A stretch of 57,776 nucleotides of DNA, taken from Phenylobacterium deserti (lineage in GTDB: Bacteria > Pseudomonadota > Alphaproteobacteria > Caulobacterales > Caulobacteraceae). Under the pieces are notes generated by a model. The model was not told the DNA's origin, did not search any database, and worked only from the letters and a program-made list of their open reading frames with translations. The stretch spans positions 1 through 57,776 of the forward strand of contig CAMCXF010000016.1 in assembly GCA_945883235.1 (NCBI GenBank), given 5' to 3'. Numbering within the stretch: the stretch's first letter is position 1; every line of letters starts with the position of its first letter. Made by a program: the position numbers and the translations under genes. Shown here one piece after another: positions 8,009 to 18,287 of the stretch.

Positions 8009-8659
8009 ATGTTTTTCAAGAGACCCCTCGACCTGCCGAACGCCACGACGGCGTTGCCCGGCCGTCCCAACGCGATCCCCACGGCTCAGCGCCACTTTGT
8101 GAACGGCGAAGCGCTCAAGGGTCCCTATGCCGACGGCCTTGAGCACGCCTATTTCGCCATGGGCTGTTTCTGGGGGGTAGAGCGAATCCTGTGGCAGGTT
8201 CCCGGCGTCGTGGTGACGGCGGTTGGCTATCAGCAGGGGTTCACCCCCAACGCCTCCTACGAGGAAGTCTGCTCGGGCCGGACCGGCCATACCGAGTCGG
8301 TCCTGGTGGTCTATGATCCCAAGGTCGTGTCATTCGCCGGTCTGATGAAGGTGTTCTGGGAGGGCCATGATCCGACCCAGGGTATGCGCCAGGGTAATGA
8401 TGTCGGCACCCAGTATCGCTCTGGTGTCTATGTCACGAATGATGATCAGGCCCAGATCGCACAGGCGTCAAAGGCGGCCTACCAGATCGAACTCAGCAAG
8501 CGTGGCTTTGGCCCGATCACCAGCGAGATTGCATCGGCCGGAACGTTCTATTTCGCCGAGGACTATCATCAGCAGTACCTGGCCAAGAACCCGGGCGGCT
8601 ACTGCGGGATAGGTGGCACCGGCGTGACCTGTCCGATCGGCGTCGGCGTCACGGCTTGA
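8009..8659 (+). CDS. msrA: Peptide methionine sulfoxide reductase A
   Basis: 216 residues of the MsrA family, which reduces methionine-S-sulfoxide in oxidised proteins. The catalytic Cys53 lies in the family signature [10 protein letters not shown]. The core continues with [21 protein letters not shown] and the [20 protein letters not shown] region, and the C-terminal Cys pair in [15 protein letters not shown] provides resolving cysteines. An N-terminal extension of about 45 residues precedes the core. The start follows a GGAGG box 5-7 bases upstream. The stop overlaps the start of the next gene (TTGA), so the two are translationally coupled. Confidence 0.94.
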   Translation: MFFKRPLDLPNATTALPGRPNAIPTAQRHFVNGEALKGPYADGLEHAYFAMGCFWGVERILWQVPGVVVTAVGYQQGFTPNASYEEVCSGRTGHTESVLVVYDPKVVSFAGLMKVFWEGHDPTQGMRQGNDVGTQYRSGVYVTNDDQAQIAQASKAAYQIELSKRGFGPITSEIASAGTFYFAEDYHQQYLAKNPGGYCGIGGTGVTCPIGVGVTA

Positions 8660-8991
8660 CCCGCGAAGACGTCGCCGCTGTGGCGCTGGCTTTGCCGGCC
8701 GTGACGACAGTGGTGCAGTGGGGAGGATCTGATGTCTACAAGGTGGGCGGCAAGGTGTTTGCCGTCTGCGGCCTGCCGGGTGGCCTCTCGTTCAAGGTCA
8801 GCCCGATCGGCTTCGTGGTGCTGACCGAGGATGGACCCGGACATCAGGCTCCCTATTTCGCCAAGGGTCATTGGGTGAATGTTGCTCTGGACGAGGTCGA
8901 GGCGGATGACGTTGTCGGTTGGCTGGCGACCGCCCATAGCATGATGGCGGCAAAGCTGACCCGGAAAGCCCGCGCAGAGCTGGGCATCTAG
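8656..8991 (+). CDS. MmcQ/YjbR family protein
   Basis: 111 residues of the YjbR (DUF419) family, small single-domain proteins with a CyaY-like or DNA-binding-like fold and no settled function. The typical core is present: [22 protein letters not shown], and the ending [20 protein letters not shown] ... [17 protein letters not shown]. The start is TTG at 8656, sharing two bases with the msrA stop, and no upstream ATG is available. That arrangement makes expression depend on msrA translation. Confidence 0.82.
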   Translation: MTREDVAAVALALPAVTTVVQWGGSDVYKVGGKVFAVCGLPGGLSFKVSPIGFVVLTEDGPGHQAPYFAKGHWVNVALDEVEADDVVGWLATAHSMMAAKLTRKARAELGI

Positions 8992-9680
8992 TCCTTTCGC
9001 ACCTCCAGCATCTGCCGCAGGTCATGGATGGAAGTGGCCGCCGTTGAACTGCACTGGCGCCAGAACAGCAGCGTCAGCGCACCCAGGGGCGCGGTCACAA
9101 AGGCCCAGGGTCCGAACAGCCATGCGGCGGCGGCCAGGGCGAAATAGTAGCCTCTGACGCTGGCGTTGAACGATGTCAGCGCGGGGTTCAGAATTCGACC
9201 CATGACCTCGCCATAGGCGGCCCGTTCAGTCTCGGGGCACGGCTTGGGCACCGCCCCCATGGCGGCCAGGCAATAGTTCATCTGACGGATCGCCCAGATG
9301 AAATCCAGCAGACCCCGCGCCAGGGCCGCCACCACCAGAGCCAGCTGTAACTCGAACATCAGCCGTGACGAGGTGTTCACCACCTCCAGGGCCGAAACCG
9401 AGGCAAATGTGCGCTCACCGCCGAACAGCGCGCCCGTGGCCGCGGCGATCAGCAGCAGATTGGACGAGGCGAAGAACGAGGCCGAGTTCAGGGCGTGGCC
9501 CAGAAGCTGGCCATCCATCAACCGACTTTCCCGGCCCATCATCTGGAACATCCAGTTGCTGCGGATGACGGTCATGTCAGTGTTGAGCACACCGCCGCGG
9601 CGCTTGCCGAACGCGCTCAGCAGAGGTTCGTAAAACGGCCAAAGGATGGCAAACAGACCAAGGCCGACATAGTCGGGCAG
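8988..9680 (-). CDS. DUF599 membrane protein with a probable CTG start
   Basis: A DUF599 protein with about four membrane segments; the conserved GGVLNTDMTVIRSNWMFQ and the C-terminal RGYYFALAAAAWLFGPW are present. The first safe start is GTG at 9590. The same frame stays open further upstream and encodes LPDYVGLGLFAILWPFYEPL, the usual N-terminal helix of this family. That extension begins with CTG at 9678-9680, directly preceded in frame by ATG-TAA. The GAGG box at 9689-9692 is 8 bases from the CTG but only 2 from the ATG. CTG is therefore the favoured start, giving 230 residues. Function is unknown. Confidence 0.7.
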   Translation of the reverse strand: MPDYVGLGLFAILWPFYEPLLSAFGKRRGGVLNTDMTVIRSNWMFQMMGRESRLMDGQLLGHALNSASFFASSNLLLIAAATGALFGGERTFASVSALEVVNTSSRLMFELQLALVVAALARGLLDFIWAIRQMNYCLAAMGAVPKPCPETERAAYGEVMGRILNPALTSFNASVRGYYFALAAAAWLFGPWAFVTAPLGALTLLFWRQCSSTAATSIHDLRQMLEVRKD

Positions 9681-9690
9681 TTACATCGCC

Positions 9691-11025
9691 TCAATCCTCG
9701 AGGATCATGCTGTGTTTGCGGGTGTCGGGCAGCATCAGGCTCGCCAGCAGCGAGACCGCCAGCCCCAGCGCCACATAGAGGAAGAAGCCGCTCTCGGCCC
9801 CGGCCTGCTTGAACGCCAGGGCGATGGGCTCGGCTGTACCGCCGAAGATTGCGGTCGCGATGCCGTAAGGCAGGGCGACGCCCAGGGCGCGGACGTTTGT
9901 GGGGAAGAGCTCCGCCTTAACCACAGCGCTGACCGAGTTGTAGCCTGAGAGAAGGAACACCAGGGACGAGACCAGCGCGAACGCGACCCAGGGATTATCG
10001 GTGGCCGCGATCGTCGACAGCGCAGGAATGGTGGCCAGTGCGCCGCCGCCGAACGCGACATATAGCGTCGCCTTGCGGCCCAGATGATCGCTGATCCAGC
10101 CAAAAAGGGGCAGAGAGAAGAGGTAGACCACCAGCGCTCCGGCCGTTATCGCGGTAGCCGTCGGCGCGGTGAACCCTGAGGTGCCGGTCAGGAATTTCGG
10201 CATGTAGGTCGTGAAGGCGTAGAAGGCCAGTGACCCGCCTGCGGTCAGCAGGATGATGGTTGCCGTCTGCTTCGGGTATCGGGTGAACAGGAGCATCGTC
10301 CCGGCCCGCGCGACGCCGGCGGCCCTGGCGTTCTCGTAGGACTGGCTTTCGTCCATCCGGCTGCGGATCCAGAACACCACCACCGCCATGGCAGCACCGA
10401 TGAAGAAGGGAATGCGCCAGCCCCAGGCTTCCAGATCCGGCTTGTCCATCGTGGTTTGCAACAGGGCCAGCAGGCCCAGCGCCAGAAGCTGGCCCATCAC
10501 CATGGTGATGAACTGGAAACTGGACCAGAAACCGCGCCGCTTGCGCCCGGCCATCTCCGAAAGGTAGGTGGCGCTGGCACCATACTCCCCGCCCACCGAC
10601 AGGCCCTGCAGGATGCGCGCGATCACCAGCAGGATCGGGGCGGCAACGCCGATGGTTTCGTAGCTGGGCAGCACCGCGATGATCAGCGAGCCGCCGCACA
10701 TCAGGGTGACGGCCGCCGTGAGCGCGGTCTTGCGGCCCGCGTGGTCGGCGTAGACACCCATCAGCCAGGCACCAAGCGGGCGGGCGAAGAAGCCCACGGC
10801 GAACACCGCCATCGTCTTGAGCAGCCCCGCAAGGTCGTCGCCGCCGGGGAAAAAGTGCTGCGAGAAATAGACCGCGAAGGCCGAGTAGACGAACCAGTCG
10901 TACCATTCGACCAGGTTGCCCGAGGATCCGCCCAGGATCGCACGAAGCCTCTGGGCGGAGGTCAGGCCGGGCTGCATCGCGGCGGCTGGAATTTGCGCGT
11001 CAACGCCTGTTTCAGTAGAACTCAT
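9691..11025 (-). CDS. MHS-family MFS transporter (alpha-ketoglutarate/dicarboxylate permease-like)
   Basis: 444 residues, twelve predicted membrane segments. The N-terminal GNLVEWYDWFVYSAFAVYFS and the loop GVYADHAGRKTAL are hallmarks of the metabolite:proton symporter (MHS) family (KgtP, ProP, ShiA), as is QGLSVGGEYGASATYLSE. Members import organic acids or compatible solutes with protons; the substrate here cannot be read. The stop TGA overlaps the ribosome-binding region of the DUF599 gene, so the two form one transcription unit. The start at 11025 has no strong box but fits the family N-terminus. Confidence 0.88.
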   Translation of the reverse strand: MSSTETGVDAQIPAAAMQPGLTSAQRLRAILGGSSGNLVEWYDWFVYSAFAVYFSQHFFPGGDDLAGLLKTMAVFAVGFFARPLGAWLMGVYADHAGRKTALTAAVTLMCGGSLIIAVLPSYETIGVAAPILLVIARILQGLSVGGEYGASATYLSEMAGRKRRGFWSSFQFITMVMGQLLALGLLALLQTTMDKPDLEAWGWRIPFFIGAAMAVVVFWIRSRMDESQSYENARAAGVARAGTMLLFTRYPKQTATIILLTAGGSLAFYAFTTYMPKFLTGTSGFTAPTATAITAGALVVYLFSLPLFGWISDHLGRKATLYVAFGGGALATIPALSTIAATDNPWVAFALVSSLVFLLSGYNSVSAVVKAELFPTNVRALGVALPYGIATAIFGGTAEPIALAFKQAGAESGFFLYVALGLAVSLLASLMLPDTRKHSMILED

Positions 11026-11099
11026 ATCATCCCCGGAGCCGATCTTGGCGGATGCTATGACGTTCGACGGTCCAGCGCCATGCCTAGACGCCGGCGCGC

Positions 11100-11504
11100 T
11101 CAGTCGGCGGCGTCAGCCGTGTGCAGGGCTTCGTCGCGGCTGGTCACCTGCAACGCATACATCAGCCCGATCCAGCCGCCCTTGATGCGCGGCAGGGCCG
11201 ACAACGTGATCACCGTCAGCACCCCCAGGATGATCGGCAGGGAATAGCGCGGATCGCTTTGCCAGATGATCGGAAAGATCAGCAGCGGGGCGATGATCAG
11301 GTGCCCGATCAGAATGATGGTCAGATAGGCCGGCCCGTCATCGGCGGGATAGAGCGCCAGTTCATGGTCGCACCGCGCGCAATGCGGCTGGACCTTCAGG
11401 TAGCGGCCGAACAGCTGGCCCTGACCGCACGCGGGGCACTTGTGCGACAGGCCGCGGAGGACGGACCGGCGCAGCGGAAAGATGATCTCGGCCATGACGC
11501 CCAT
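11100..11504 (-). CDS. DUF983 zinc-ribbon membrane protein
   Basis: 134 residues. A four-cysteine zinc ribbon (CPACGQGQLFGRYL ... CARCDHEL) is followed by YPADDGPAYLTIILIGHLI, the DUF983 signature, and two membrane segments. These alphaproteobacterial proteins are often encoded near cytochrome oxidase or division genes and have no assigned reaction. The start at 11504 follows AAGAG; a second in-frame ATG at 11495 would remove three residues. Confidence 0.82.
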   Translation of the reverse strand: MGVMAEIIFPLRRSVLRGLSHKCPACGQGQLFGRYLKVQPHCARCDHELALYPADDGPAYLTIILIGHLIIAPLLIFPIIWQSDPRYSLPIILGVLTVITLSALPRIKGGWIGLMYALQVTSRDEALHTADAAD

Positions 11505-11541
11505 ATGCGCTCTTGGAGTCGGGATCGTAAGGGCGGCACCG

Positions 11542-11670
11542 CTATTTCTTTGCGGCCTTGCTGACGGCTTTACCGGCTGACTCGGCGTCGCGGCCGACGC
11601 CGGCGACGGTGTTGCAGGACGAGACCAGCAGCGCGGTTGCGGCGATAGAGAAGATGATCAGCTTGCGCAT
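11542..11670 (-). CDS. Entericidin A/B-type small lipoprotein
   Basis: A 42-residue ORF: MRKLIIFSIAATALLVSSCN is a lipoprotein signal with lipobox VSSC (Cys19), then TVAGVGRDAESAGKAVSKAA, the EcnA/EcnB-like conserved motif. The start is firmly set by AAGGAG 7 bases upstream. Entericidins are tiny outer-membrane lipoproteins, in enterics described as an antidote/toxin pair; in alphaproteobacteria single copies are common and regulated by stress. Only one copy is present here. Confidence 0.85.
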   Translation of the reverse strand: MRKLIIFSIAATALLVSSCNTVAGVGRDAESAGKAVSKAAKK

Positions 11671-11752
11671 GGGGAGCTCCTTATCGGGTTCCGATCCAGG
11701 CATATAGTCGTGCAACCAGGTTGAGGCGGGATTTAGGCCATCTTGACGGCCC

Positions 11753-13558
<1,806 letters not shown>

Positions 13559-13613
13559 GGCGCGCCGCGTTTAGCACATCTCGCGCCGCCGCAAAGCTGC
13601 CCTCAGGTCGTGG

Positions 13614-13628
13614 TTAATCGGGCGTTAA
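13614..13628 (+). promoter_or_regulatory. Perfect CtrA box (TTAA-N7-TTAA)
   Basis: TTAA-TCGGGCG-TTAA matches the full CtrA consensus exactly. It lies in the lepA/eipA intergenic region, 69 bases upstream of the eipA ATG. CtrA is the cell-cycle master regulator of Caulobacterales and Rhizobiales, and direct activation of eipA by CtrA has been reported in Brucella. The site probably activates eipA; it could also affect lepA, whose start is 56 bases away on the other side. Confidence 0.7.
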
Positions 13629-13696
13629 GGCGTGGCAGGTCATGCAAAGGCGCAGGGCGGGTTTTGATTCACGATTTCGGAGGCCGGAGAGCGCCC

Positions 13697-14311
13697 ATGG
13701 ACCGACGCAAACTGATCGTAACCGGACTGGTCGCCCTCGGCGCGCCCAGCTTGGTGCAGGCGCAACAGCCGTCGGAAGGCGCACTGCCTCCGCCAGGGCC
13801 CCAGGCCACCTATCCCTCCAACACCCCCAGCACCTACAGCCAGGACGAGATCGTCACCAACGTCTCGGACTTCCTGGGCGTCACCGCCGAATCGGCCGGC
13901 GCGGCCGTGGAACGGTTGTTCTCAAAGAACGGCAAGCCCACCGCCTACATCGCTGGCGAGGAGGGCTCCGGTGCCTTCGTGGTCGGCGCGCGCTACGGTC
14001 GCGGCCTGCTCTACATGAAGGACAAGCCTCCGATGGAGGTGTTCTGGCAGGGTCCCTCGGCCGGCTGGGACTTCGGCGGCAACGCGTCGCGCGTGTTCAC
14101 CCTCTGCTACGACCTGCAGGTCCCCGAAACCATCTTCCAGCGCTTCCCGGGCGTCGAAGGCACGGCGTATCTGGTCGGCGGCCTGGGTGTAAACTACCAG
14201 CGCGCCAACGGCGTCACGCTCGCCCCCATCCGCGCCGGCGTCGGTCTGAGACTGGGTGCCAACGTCGGCTACCTGTCCTACTCCCGCAAACGCCACGTCT
14301 GGCCGTTCTAA
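13697..14311 (+). CDS. eipA: Envelope integrity protein A (DUF1134)
   Basis: 204 residues. A signal peptide (MDRRKLIVTGLVALGAPSLV, cleavage after VQAQ) precedes the DUF1134 domain: NVSDFLGVTAESAGAAVER, PTAYIAGEEGSGAFVVGARY, then PSAGWDFGGNASRVF and VYLVGG-like repeats ending RAGVGLRLGANVGYLSYSRK. EipA is a small periplasmic beta-barrel-like protein needed for envelope stress resistance in Brucella, linked genetically to O-antigen and cell division. The CtrA box upstream agrees with the known control. The sugar-nucleotide genes of this window belong to the same envelope theme but are not adjacent. Confidence 0.88.
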   Translation: MDRRKLIVTGLVALGAPSLVQAQQPSEGALPPPGPQATYPSNTPSTYSQDEIVTNVSDFLGVTAESAGAAVERLFSKNGKPTAYIAGEEGSGAFVVGARYGRGLLYMKDKPPMEVFWQGPSAGWDFGGNASRVFTLCYDLQVPETIFQRFPGVEGTAYLVGGLGVNYQRANGVTLAPIRAGVGLRLGANVGYLSYSRKRHVWPF

Positions 14312-14763
14312 CGGGCATCCAGACTGGCCCCCACCCGCTGGGTGGCGGTGTCAAACAGGCCGCGCCCGGGCACGTGGTTGAGCTCCAGCCGGATCCCGTC
14401 AGGGTCTTCGAAGAGCACCGAATAGTAGCCGGGTGCCCAGGGCTCATCCTGCGGCGCGTGGACGATCTTCGCGCCGATGGCGACCAGGAAGGCGTAGGCC
14501 TCGTCGATGTCGGCCCGATCGCGGACCCGCCAGCACTGGTGGTGCAGGCTGCCGACGCGGAACTGGGCGTAAGCCACACCCGCATGCGCCGGGTCCGGAC
14601 GCCGAATGCCAAAGCCGGTGCGCCCGCCGACGCAGTAATAGGTGTCCGCGCTGTCGGCGACTTCCTGCAGTCCCATGAAAGGCAAAAGCTGGCGATAGAA
14701 GGCCACCGACGCCTCGAAATCGCCGGCGGTGATGAAGGTGTGCGCGACGCCGTTGATTTCCAT
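14308..14763 (-). CDS. VOC-superfamily (glyoxalase-like) protein
   Basis: 151 residues built from two beta-alpha-beta-beta-beta modules. Likely metal ligands are His8 (GVAHTFITAGDFEASVAFY), His74/75 (VGSLHHQCWRV) and Glu near the end (DGIRLELNHVPG). Such proteins include glyoxalases, dioxygenases and antibiotic-resistance proteins, and the substrate is not readable. The ATG at 14763 starts directly at the first VOC strand. It ends 4 bases into the end of eipA, convergently. Confidence 0.8.
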   Translation of the reverse strand: MEINGVAHTFITAGDFEASVAFYRQLLPFMGLQEVADSADTYYCVGGRTGFGIRRPDPAHAGVAYAQFRVGSLHHQCWRVRDRADIDEAYAFLVAIGAKIVHAPQDEPWAPGYYSVLFEDPDGIRLELNHVPGRGLFDTATQRVGASLDAR

Positions 14764-14771
14764 GCGAGGCC

Positions 14772-15329
14772 TCAGTGCTTGTGGGTCTTGCTGGCCAGCC
14801 AGTCCATCAGCGCCAGCAGCACGCCGGAGACCACGAACACCAGATGTATCCCCACCAGCCAGGCCAGATGCCGGTCCTCGATGTCCTTGCCCTCGGCCAG
14901 TTCCATGAACGCCTTCAGCAGTGCGATGGCGCTGATCGCCACAATCGACGCCACCAGTTTCAGCTTCAGGCCCGCGAAATCCACGGTGCCCATCCAGCCC
15001 GGGCGATCCTCGTCGTCGCCGGTGTCGATCTTGGAGACAAAGTTCTCGTAGCCGGAAAAGATCACGATCAGCAGCAGGTTACCTGCCAGCGACAGGTCGA
15101 TCAGCGTCAGCGCCATCAGGATCGCCTCTTCCGGCGACATGGAGCCCAAGTGCGAGAGGTCCTTGATCGCCGCCTGCACGAACACGAAGAACATGGCCGC
15201 CAGCGCAAACACCAGCCCCACATAGAACGGTGCCATCAACCATCGCGACCGGAACAGCCACAGCTCCAGGTACCGCTCGGCAGCGGGCTTGCGCTTGGCG
15301 GGGCGTGGGGTGACCTGCTGCTCGTTCAT
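14772..15329 (-). CDS. UPF0114/YqhA-family membrane protein
   Basis: 185 residues from the ATG at 15329. The N-terminal tail is basic, then comes FRSRWLMAPFYVGLVFALAA, the hallmark of the YqhA family, followed by three more membrane segments (LIDLSLAGNLLLIVIFSGYE, VASIVAISAIALLKAFM and WLVGIHLVFVVSGVLLALMD). The family motif GYENFVSKID is intact. Function is unknown. An upstream in-frame ATG at 15365 would add 12 residues that lack family similarity. It lies 8 bases before the VOC gene on the same strand. Confidence 0.85.
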   Translation of the reverse strand: MNEQQVTPRPAKRKPAAERYLELWLFRSRWLMAPFYVGLVFALAAMFFVFVQAAIKDLSHLGSMSPEEAILMALTLIDLSLAGNLLLIVIFSGYENFVSKIDTGDDEDRPGWMGTVDFAGLKLKLVASIVAISAIALLKAFMELAEGKDIEDRHLAWLVGIHLVFVVSGVLLALMDWLASKTHKH

Positions 15330-15379
15330 GGGCGAAGTTGATACCGGCTCCACCCGAGCGCGCAAGTCACTGGTCGGTG

Positions 15380-17749
15380 TCAGCCCCTGAGCTTTGCCCC
15401 AACCGCCTTCTCCGCCGCCGCCAGGATCCGCCCCGACAACCCGTCGATCTCGGTCTCGGTCAGCGTCTTTTCGCGCGGCTGCACGACCACCTCGATGGCG
15501 ACCGACTTCATGCCGTCGGGCACGCCTGCGCCTTGATAGACATCGAATACCCGTGCCTCGGCAATCAGCGTCTTGTCGGCCCCCAGGATCGGTCGGATCA
15601 GATCGCCGGCCGGCGTATCCGCTCCCACCACGAAAGCGAAATCGCGTCTCAGCGGCATCAGCGTCGACAAATCCAGGGCGGGCCTGGTCTTCACGCCCTT
15701 GCGCTTGGGCTCGGGGATCGCATCCAGGTTGATCTCAAACCCGAGCATAGGTCCGTCCGCATCCAGCGCCTTCAGCACGCGCGGATGCAGCTCTCCGAAC
15801 TCGGCGATCACCACCTTAGGCCCCAGCTGCAGGCGGGCGGAGCGACCCGGGTGCCACCAGCTCGCGTTCTGGCCCTGAACCACCTGCAAGCCCGGCGCGC
15901 CCAGCTCATCCAGCAAGGCCAGCAGGTCGGCCTTGAGATCGAACAGCGGATCACTTGAGGCCTTCGCCCAGTGCTTGGGCGCATGCGGCGCAATAAGGGC
16001 AGTGACGGCGGTCCACTGGTCGCCGGGCTCGTCACCCCGGAAATTGGGGCCAACCTCGAACAGCGCAGCGTCGGCGAAACCCTTGCGGGCGTTGCGGGCG
16101 GCGGCGTCAATCAGGTTGGCCAGCGCCGACGGTCGCATGGTGTCGAGGTCCGACGCTATCGGATTGGACAGCACCAGGCGTGCGTCGCCGCCGCCGAACA
16201 TCTCCGCCCAGGCGCGACGCATGAAGCTCCAGCTCAGCGTCTCGGCATAGCCGCGCGCCGCCAGCGCCCGGCGGGCATTGCGCATGCGGGTCTGGCGGAT
16301 CGTCAACGCGCCACCGGCAGGGCGGGCGATGGGCGGCAAGGGCGCCGATGGCAGAGCGTCGAAGCCTTCGATGCGGGCGACTTCCTCCACCAGATCAGCC
16401 CGACCCTCGACATCACGGCGCCAGGACGGCGGGGTGACGCTGTGTCCGTCGATCTCAAAGCCCAGCCGGGTCAGGATTTCGTCGATCCGCTCGGCACCCA
16501 CATCCAGACCGGACAGCTTCTTCACAAAGGCCCGGTCAAACATGATGGACTTGGGCGGTGCGGGCGCATGGCCAGCCACCCGCACTTCCGACGCCACGCC
16601 GCCACACAGTTCAAGGATCAGCGCCGTCGCCAGCTCAAGGCCGGGCACCACAGAGGCCGGGTCTACGGTGCGGGCGAACCGGTACTGGGCGTCGGAGTTT
16701 ATGCCCGTCGTGCGCCCGGTCTGGGCGGTACGGATCGGGTCGAACCAGGCGCTTTCCACGAACACATCTGTGGTCGCCTCCGAACAGCCGGTGGTCTCGC
16801 CACCCATCACCCCGCCGATGCCGATGGCACCGGACCCGTCGGCGATGACGCAGATGTCCGGCGTCATCGCATAGGTCTTGCCGTCGAGGGCCGCGACCTG
16901 ATCGCCATCGCGCCCCAGCCGCGCCTGGATCATGCCGCCGCTCAGCTTCGCCGCGTCATAGACGTGCAGTGGTCTCGCGCGGTCGATTGAGATCAGGTTG
17001 GTCACATCCACCAGCGTGTTGATGGGGCGCAGGCCCACCGAGATCAGCCGCTGCTGCAGCCAGGCCGGTGAGGGGCCGTTCTTTACGCCCTTGATCAGCC
17101 GGCCGGAGAACACCGGACAGGCATCGCCGTCCACACTGATCTCGACGGGGCAGGGGAAACCGCCTTTCACCGGCACCGTGGTGTCGGGCTTCAGGGTCCC
17201 CACGCCGGCCGCCGCCAGATCGCGGGCGATACCGCGCACGCCCAGCCAGTCCGGCCGGTTGGGCGTGACTTCAAAGTCGATCACCGCCTCCAGGCCCAGC
17301 ACGTCTGCGGCCAGCGCGCCGACCTCCAGATCAGCGGACAGCTCCATGATCCCTTCCGCGTCTTCGGCGACTTCCAGTTCCCGGGCCGAACACAGCATGC
17401 CGTTGGACACGACGCCGCGAACCGGCCGCGCTTCCAGGGTTACGCCGGACCCCGGCACATAGGCACCGATAGGGGCATAGATTGTGGTCAGGCCCGCCCG
17501 CGCATTCGGCGCGCCGCAGACGATCTCCAGTCGGCCATCCTTCGTATCCACCTGACAGACCCGGAGCTTGTCGGCGTTGGGGTGCTGCACGGCGTCCACA
17601 ATCCGCGCCACCGAGAACGCGACCAGCTTCGCACCAGGATCCTCCACATGCTCGACCTCCAGGCCGGCCATGGTCATGGCGGTGACGACCTGATCGACCG
17701 TCGCGGTCGTGTCGAGGTGCTCCTTGAGCCAGGAAAGGGTGAATTTCAT
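15380..17749 (-). CDS. pheT: Phenylalanine--tRNA ligase, beta subunit
   Basis: 789 residues, normal length. Order: N-terminal tRNA-binding EMAP-like domain (about 40-150, [14 protein letters not shown]), B3/B4 editing domain, B5 domain and C-terminal anticodon-binding FDX-ACB domain ([20 protein letters not shown]). The subunit binds tRNA-Phe and edits Tyr-tRNA, forming an alpha2-beta2 enzyme with PheS. The cluster order is pheS, ASCH, pheT. A palindromic repeat lies between it and the ASCH gene. Confidence 0.98.
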   Translation of the reverse strand: MKFTLSWLKEHLDTTATVDQVVTAMTMAGLEVEHVEDPGAKLVAFSVARIVDAVQHPNADKLRVCQVDTKDGRLEIVCGAPNARAGLTTIYAPIGAYVPGSGVTLEARPVRGVVSNGMLCSARELEVAEDAEGIMELSADLEVGALAADVLGLEAVIDFEVTPNRPDWLGVRGIARDLAAAGVGTLKPDTTVPVKGGFPCPVEISVDGDACPVFSGRLIKGVKNGPSPAWLQQRLISVGLRPINTLVDVTNLISIDRARPLHVYDAAKLSGGMIQARLGRDGDQVAALDGKTYAMTPDICVIADGSGAIGIGGVMGGETTGCSEATTDVFVESAWFDPIRTAQTGRTTGINSDAQYRFARTVDPASVVPGLELATALILELCGGVASEVRVAGHAPAPPKSIMFDRAFVKKLSGLDVGAERIDEILTRLGFEIDGHSVTPPSWRRDVEGRADLVEEVARIEGFDALPSAPLPPIARPAGGALTIRQTRMRNARRALAARGYAETLSWSFMRRAWAEMFGGGDARLVLSNPIASDLDTMRPSALANLIDAAARNARKGFADAALFEVGPNFRGDEPGDQWTAVTALIAPHAPKHWAKASSDPLFDLKADLLALLDELGAPGLQVVQGQNASWWHPGRSARLQLGPKVVIAEFGELHPRVLKALDADGPMLGFEINLDAIPEPKRKGVKTRPALDLSTLMPLRRDFAFVVGADTPAGDLIRPILGADKTLIAEARVFDVYQGAGVPDGMKSVAIEVVVQPREKTLTETEIDGLSGRILAAAEKAVGAKLRG

Positions 17750-17771
17750 AGGATGAACTCGCTGTAGCCAT

Positions 17772-17872
17772 CTCCCCCTTGCGGGGAGAGGGTTGGGAGT
17801 GGGGGTGTCGGCTCGGAGGTTGGGGTTTCACACCCCCACCCCCGGCCCCTCCCCGCAGGGGGGAGGGGAGGC
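17772..17872. repeat. Inverted pair of CTCCCC-type intergenic repeats
   Basis: Two G/C-rich arms face each other: 17772-17809 (beginning CTCCCCCTTGCGGGGAGAGG, itself a hairpin) and 17831-17872 (ending in its imperfect reverse complement), separated by about 21 bases. Sequences of this type, whose translations read like PSPQGGG or PPAGRGRGWG, are dispersed intergenic repeats common in Proteobacteria. It lies between two genes of one operon, so it could affect mRNA stability of the ASCH-pheT segment. Confidence 0.65.
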
Positions 17873-17882
17873 GCGTGATCGA

Positions 17883-18287
17883 TCATGCCCGAGCCTCCTC
17901 GATCACTTCGACCAAGCGGAACCGCTCGCACCAAAGCATCATGTCCGTTGCGAAGGTCCCTTCACGCACAAAGAATTCCCGATGAACGGCGGCCCAGTGG
18001 GCGTGACTGAGATCTCCCTCGCCTTCTTCAGCGGCAAAGGCCGTCTCCACCTCAGTGAAGCGGCGCTGCGCCAGTTCGACGGACTCGATAACCGCGCGGG
18101 GCTTGCCGGCGCCATTCAGCACCACGTAGCGAGCGCCAACCGCGCTGCCTTTCAGCCCCTGAGATGCTGCCCAGCAGGTCGCAGTCTTCACGCCGCTCAG
18201 CACAAGGGCCAGCAGTTCATCGGCCATGGCGGGACCATCGCCGAACGCGAAGTGCTCAAGTTCGGCGTAAGCGGAGAGCGACGCCAT
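17883..18287 (-). CDS. ASCH-domain protein between pheS and pheT
   Basis: 134 residues. The ASCH fold (PUA-like, probably RNA binding) is recognisable from LALVLSGVKTATCWAASQGL, GARYVVLNGAGKPRAVIESVE and the C-terminal WAAVHREFFVREGTFATDMM. Its ATG overlaps the pheS stop (TGATG), so translation is coupled to pheS. Members include Thg1-like or tRNA-acting and N4-acetylcytidine amidohydrolases, so a role in RNA or nucleoside metabolism is plausible. That it serves PheRS is suggested only by position. Confidence 0.8.
   Translation of the reverse strand: MASLSAYAELEHFAFGDGPAMADELLALVLSGVKTATCWAASQGLKGSAVGARYVVLNGAGKPRAVIESVELAQRRFTEVETAFAAEEGEGDLSHAHWAAVHREFFVREGTFATDMMLWCERFRLVEVIEEARA

Noticed and set aside
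14772..15365. Start of the UPF0114 gene at 15365
   Set aside because: The extra 12 residues do not fit the family; the ATG at 15329 gives the usual short basic tail.
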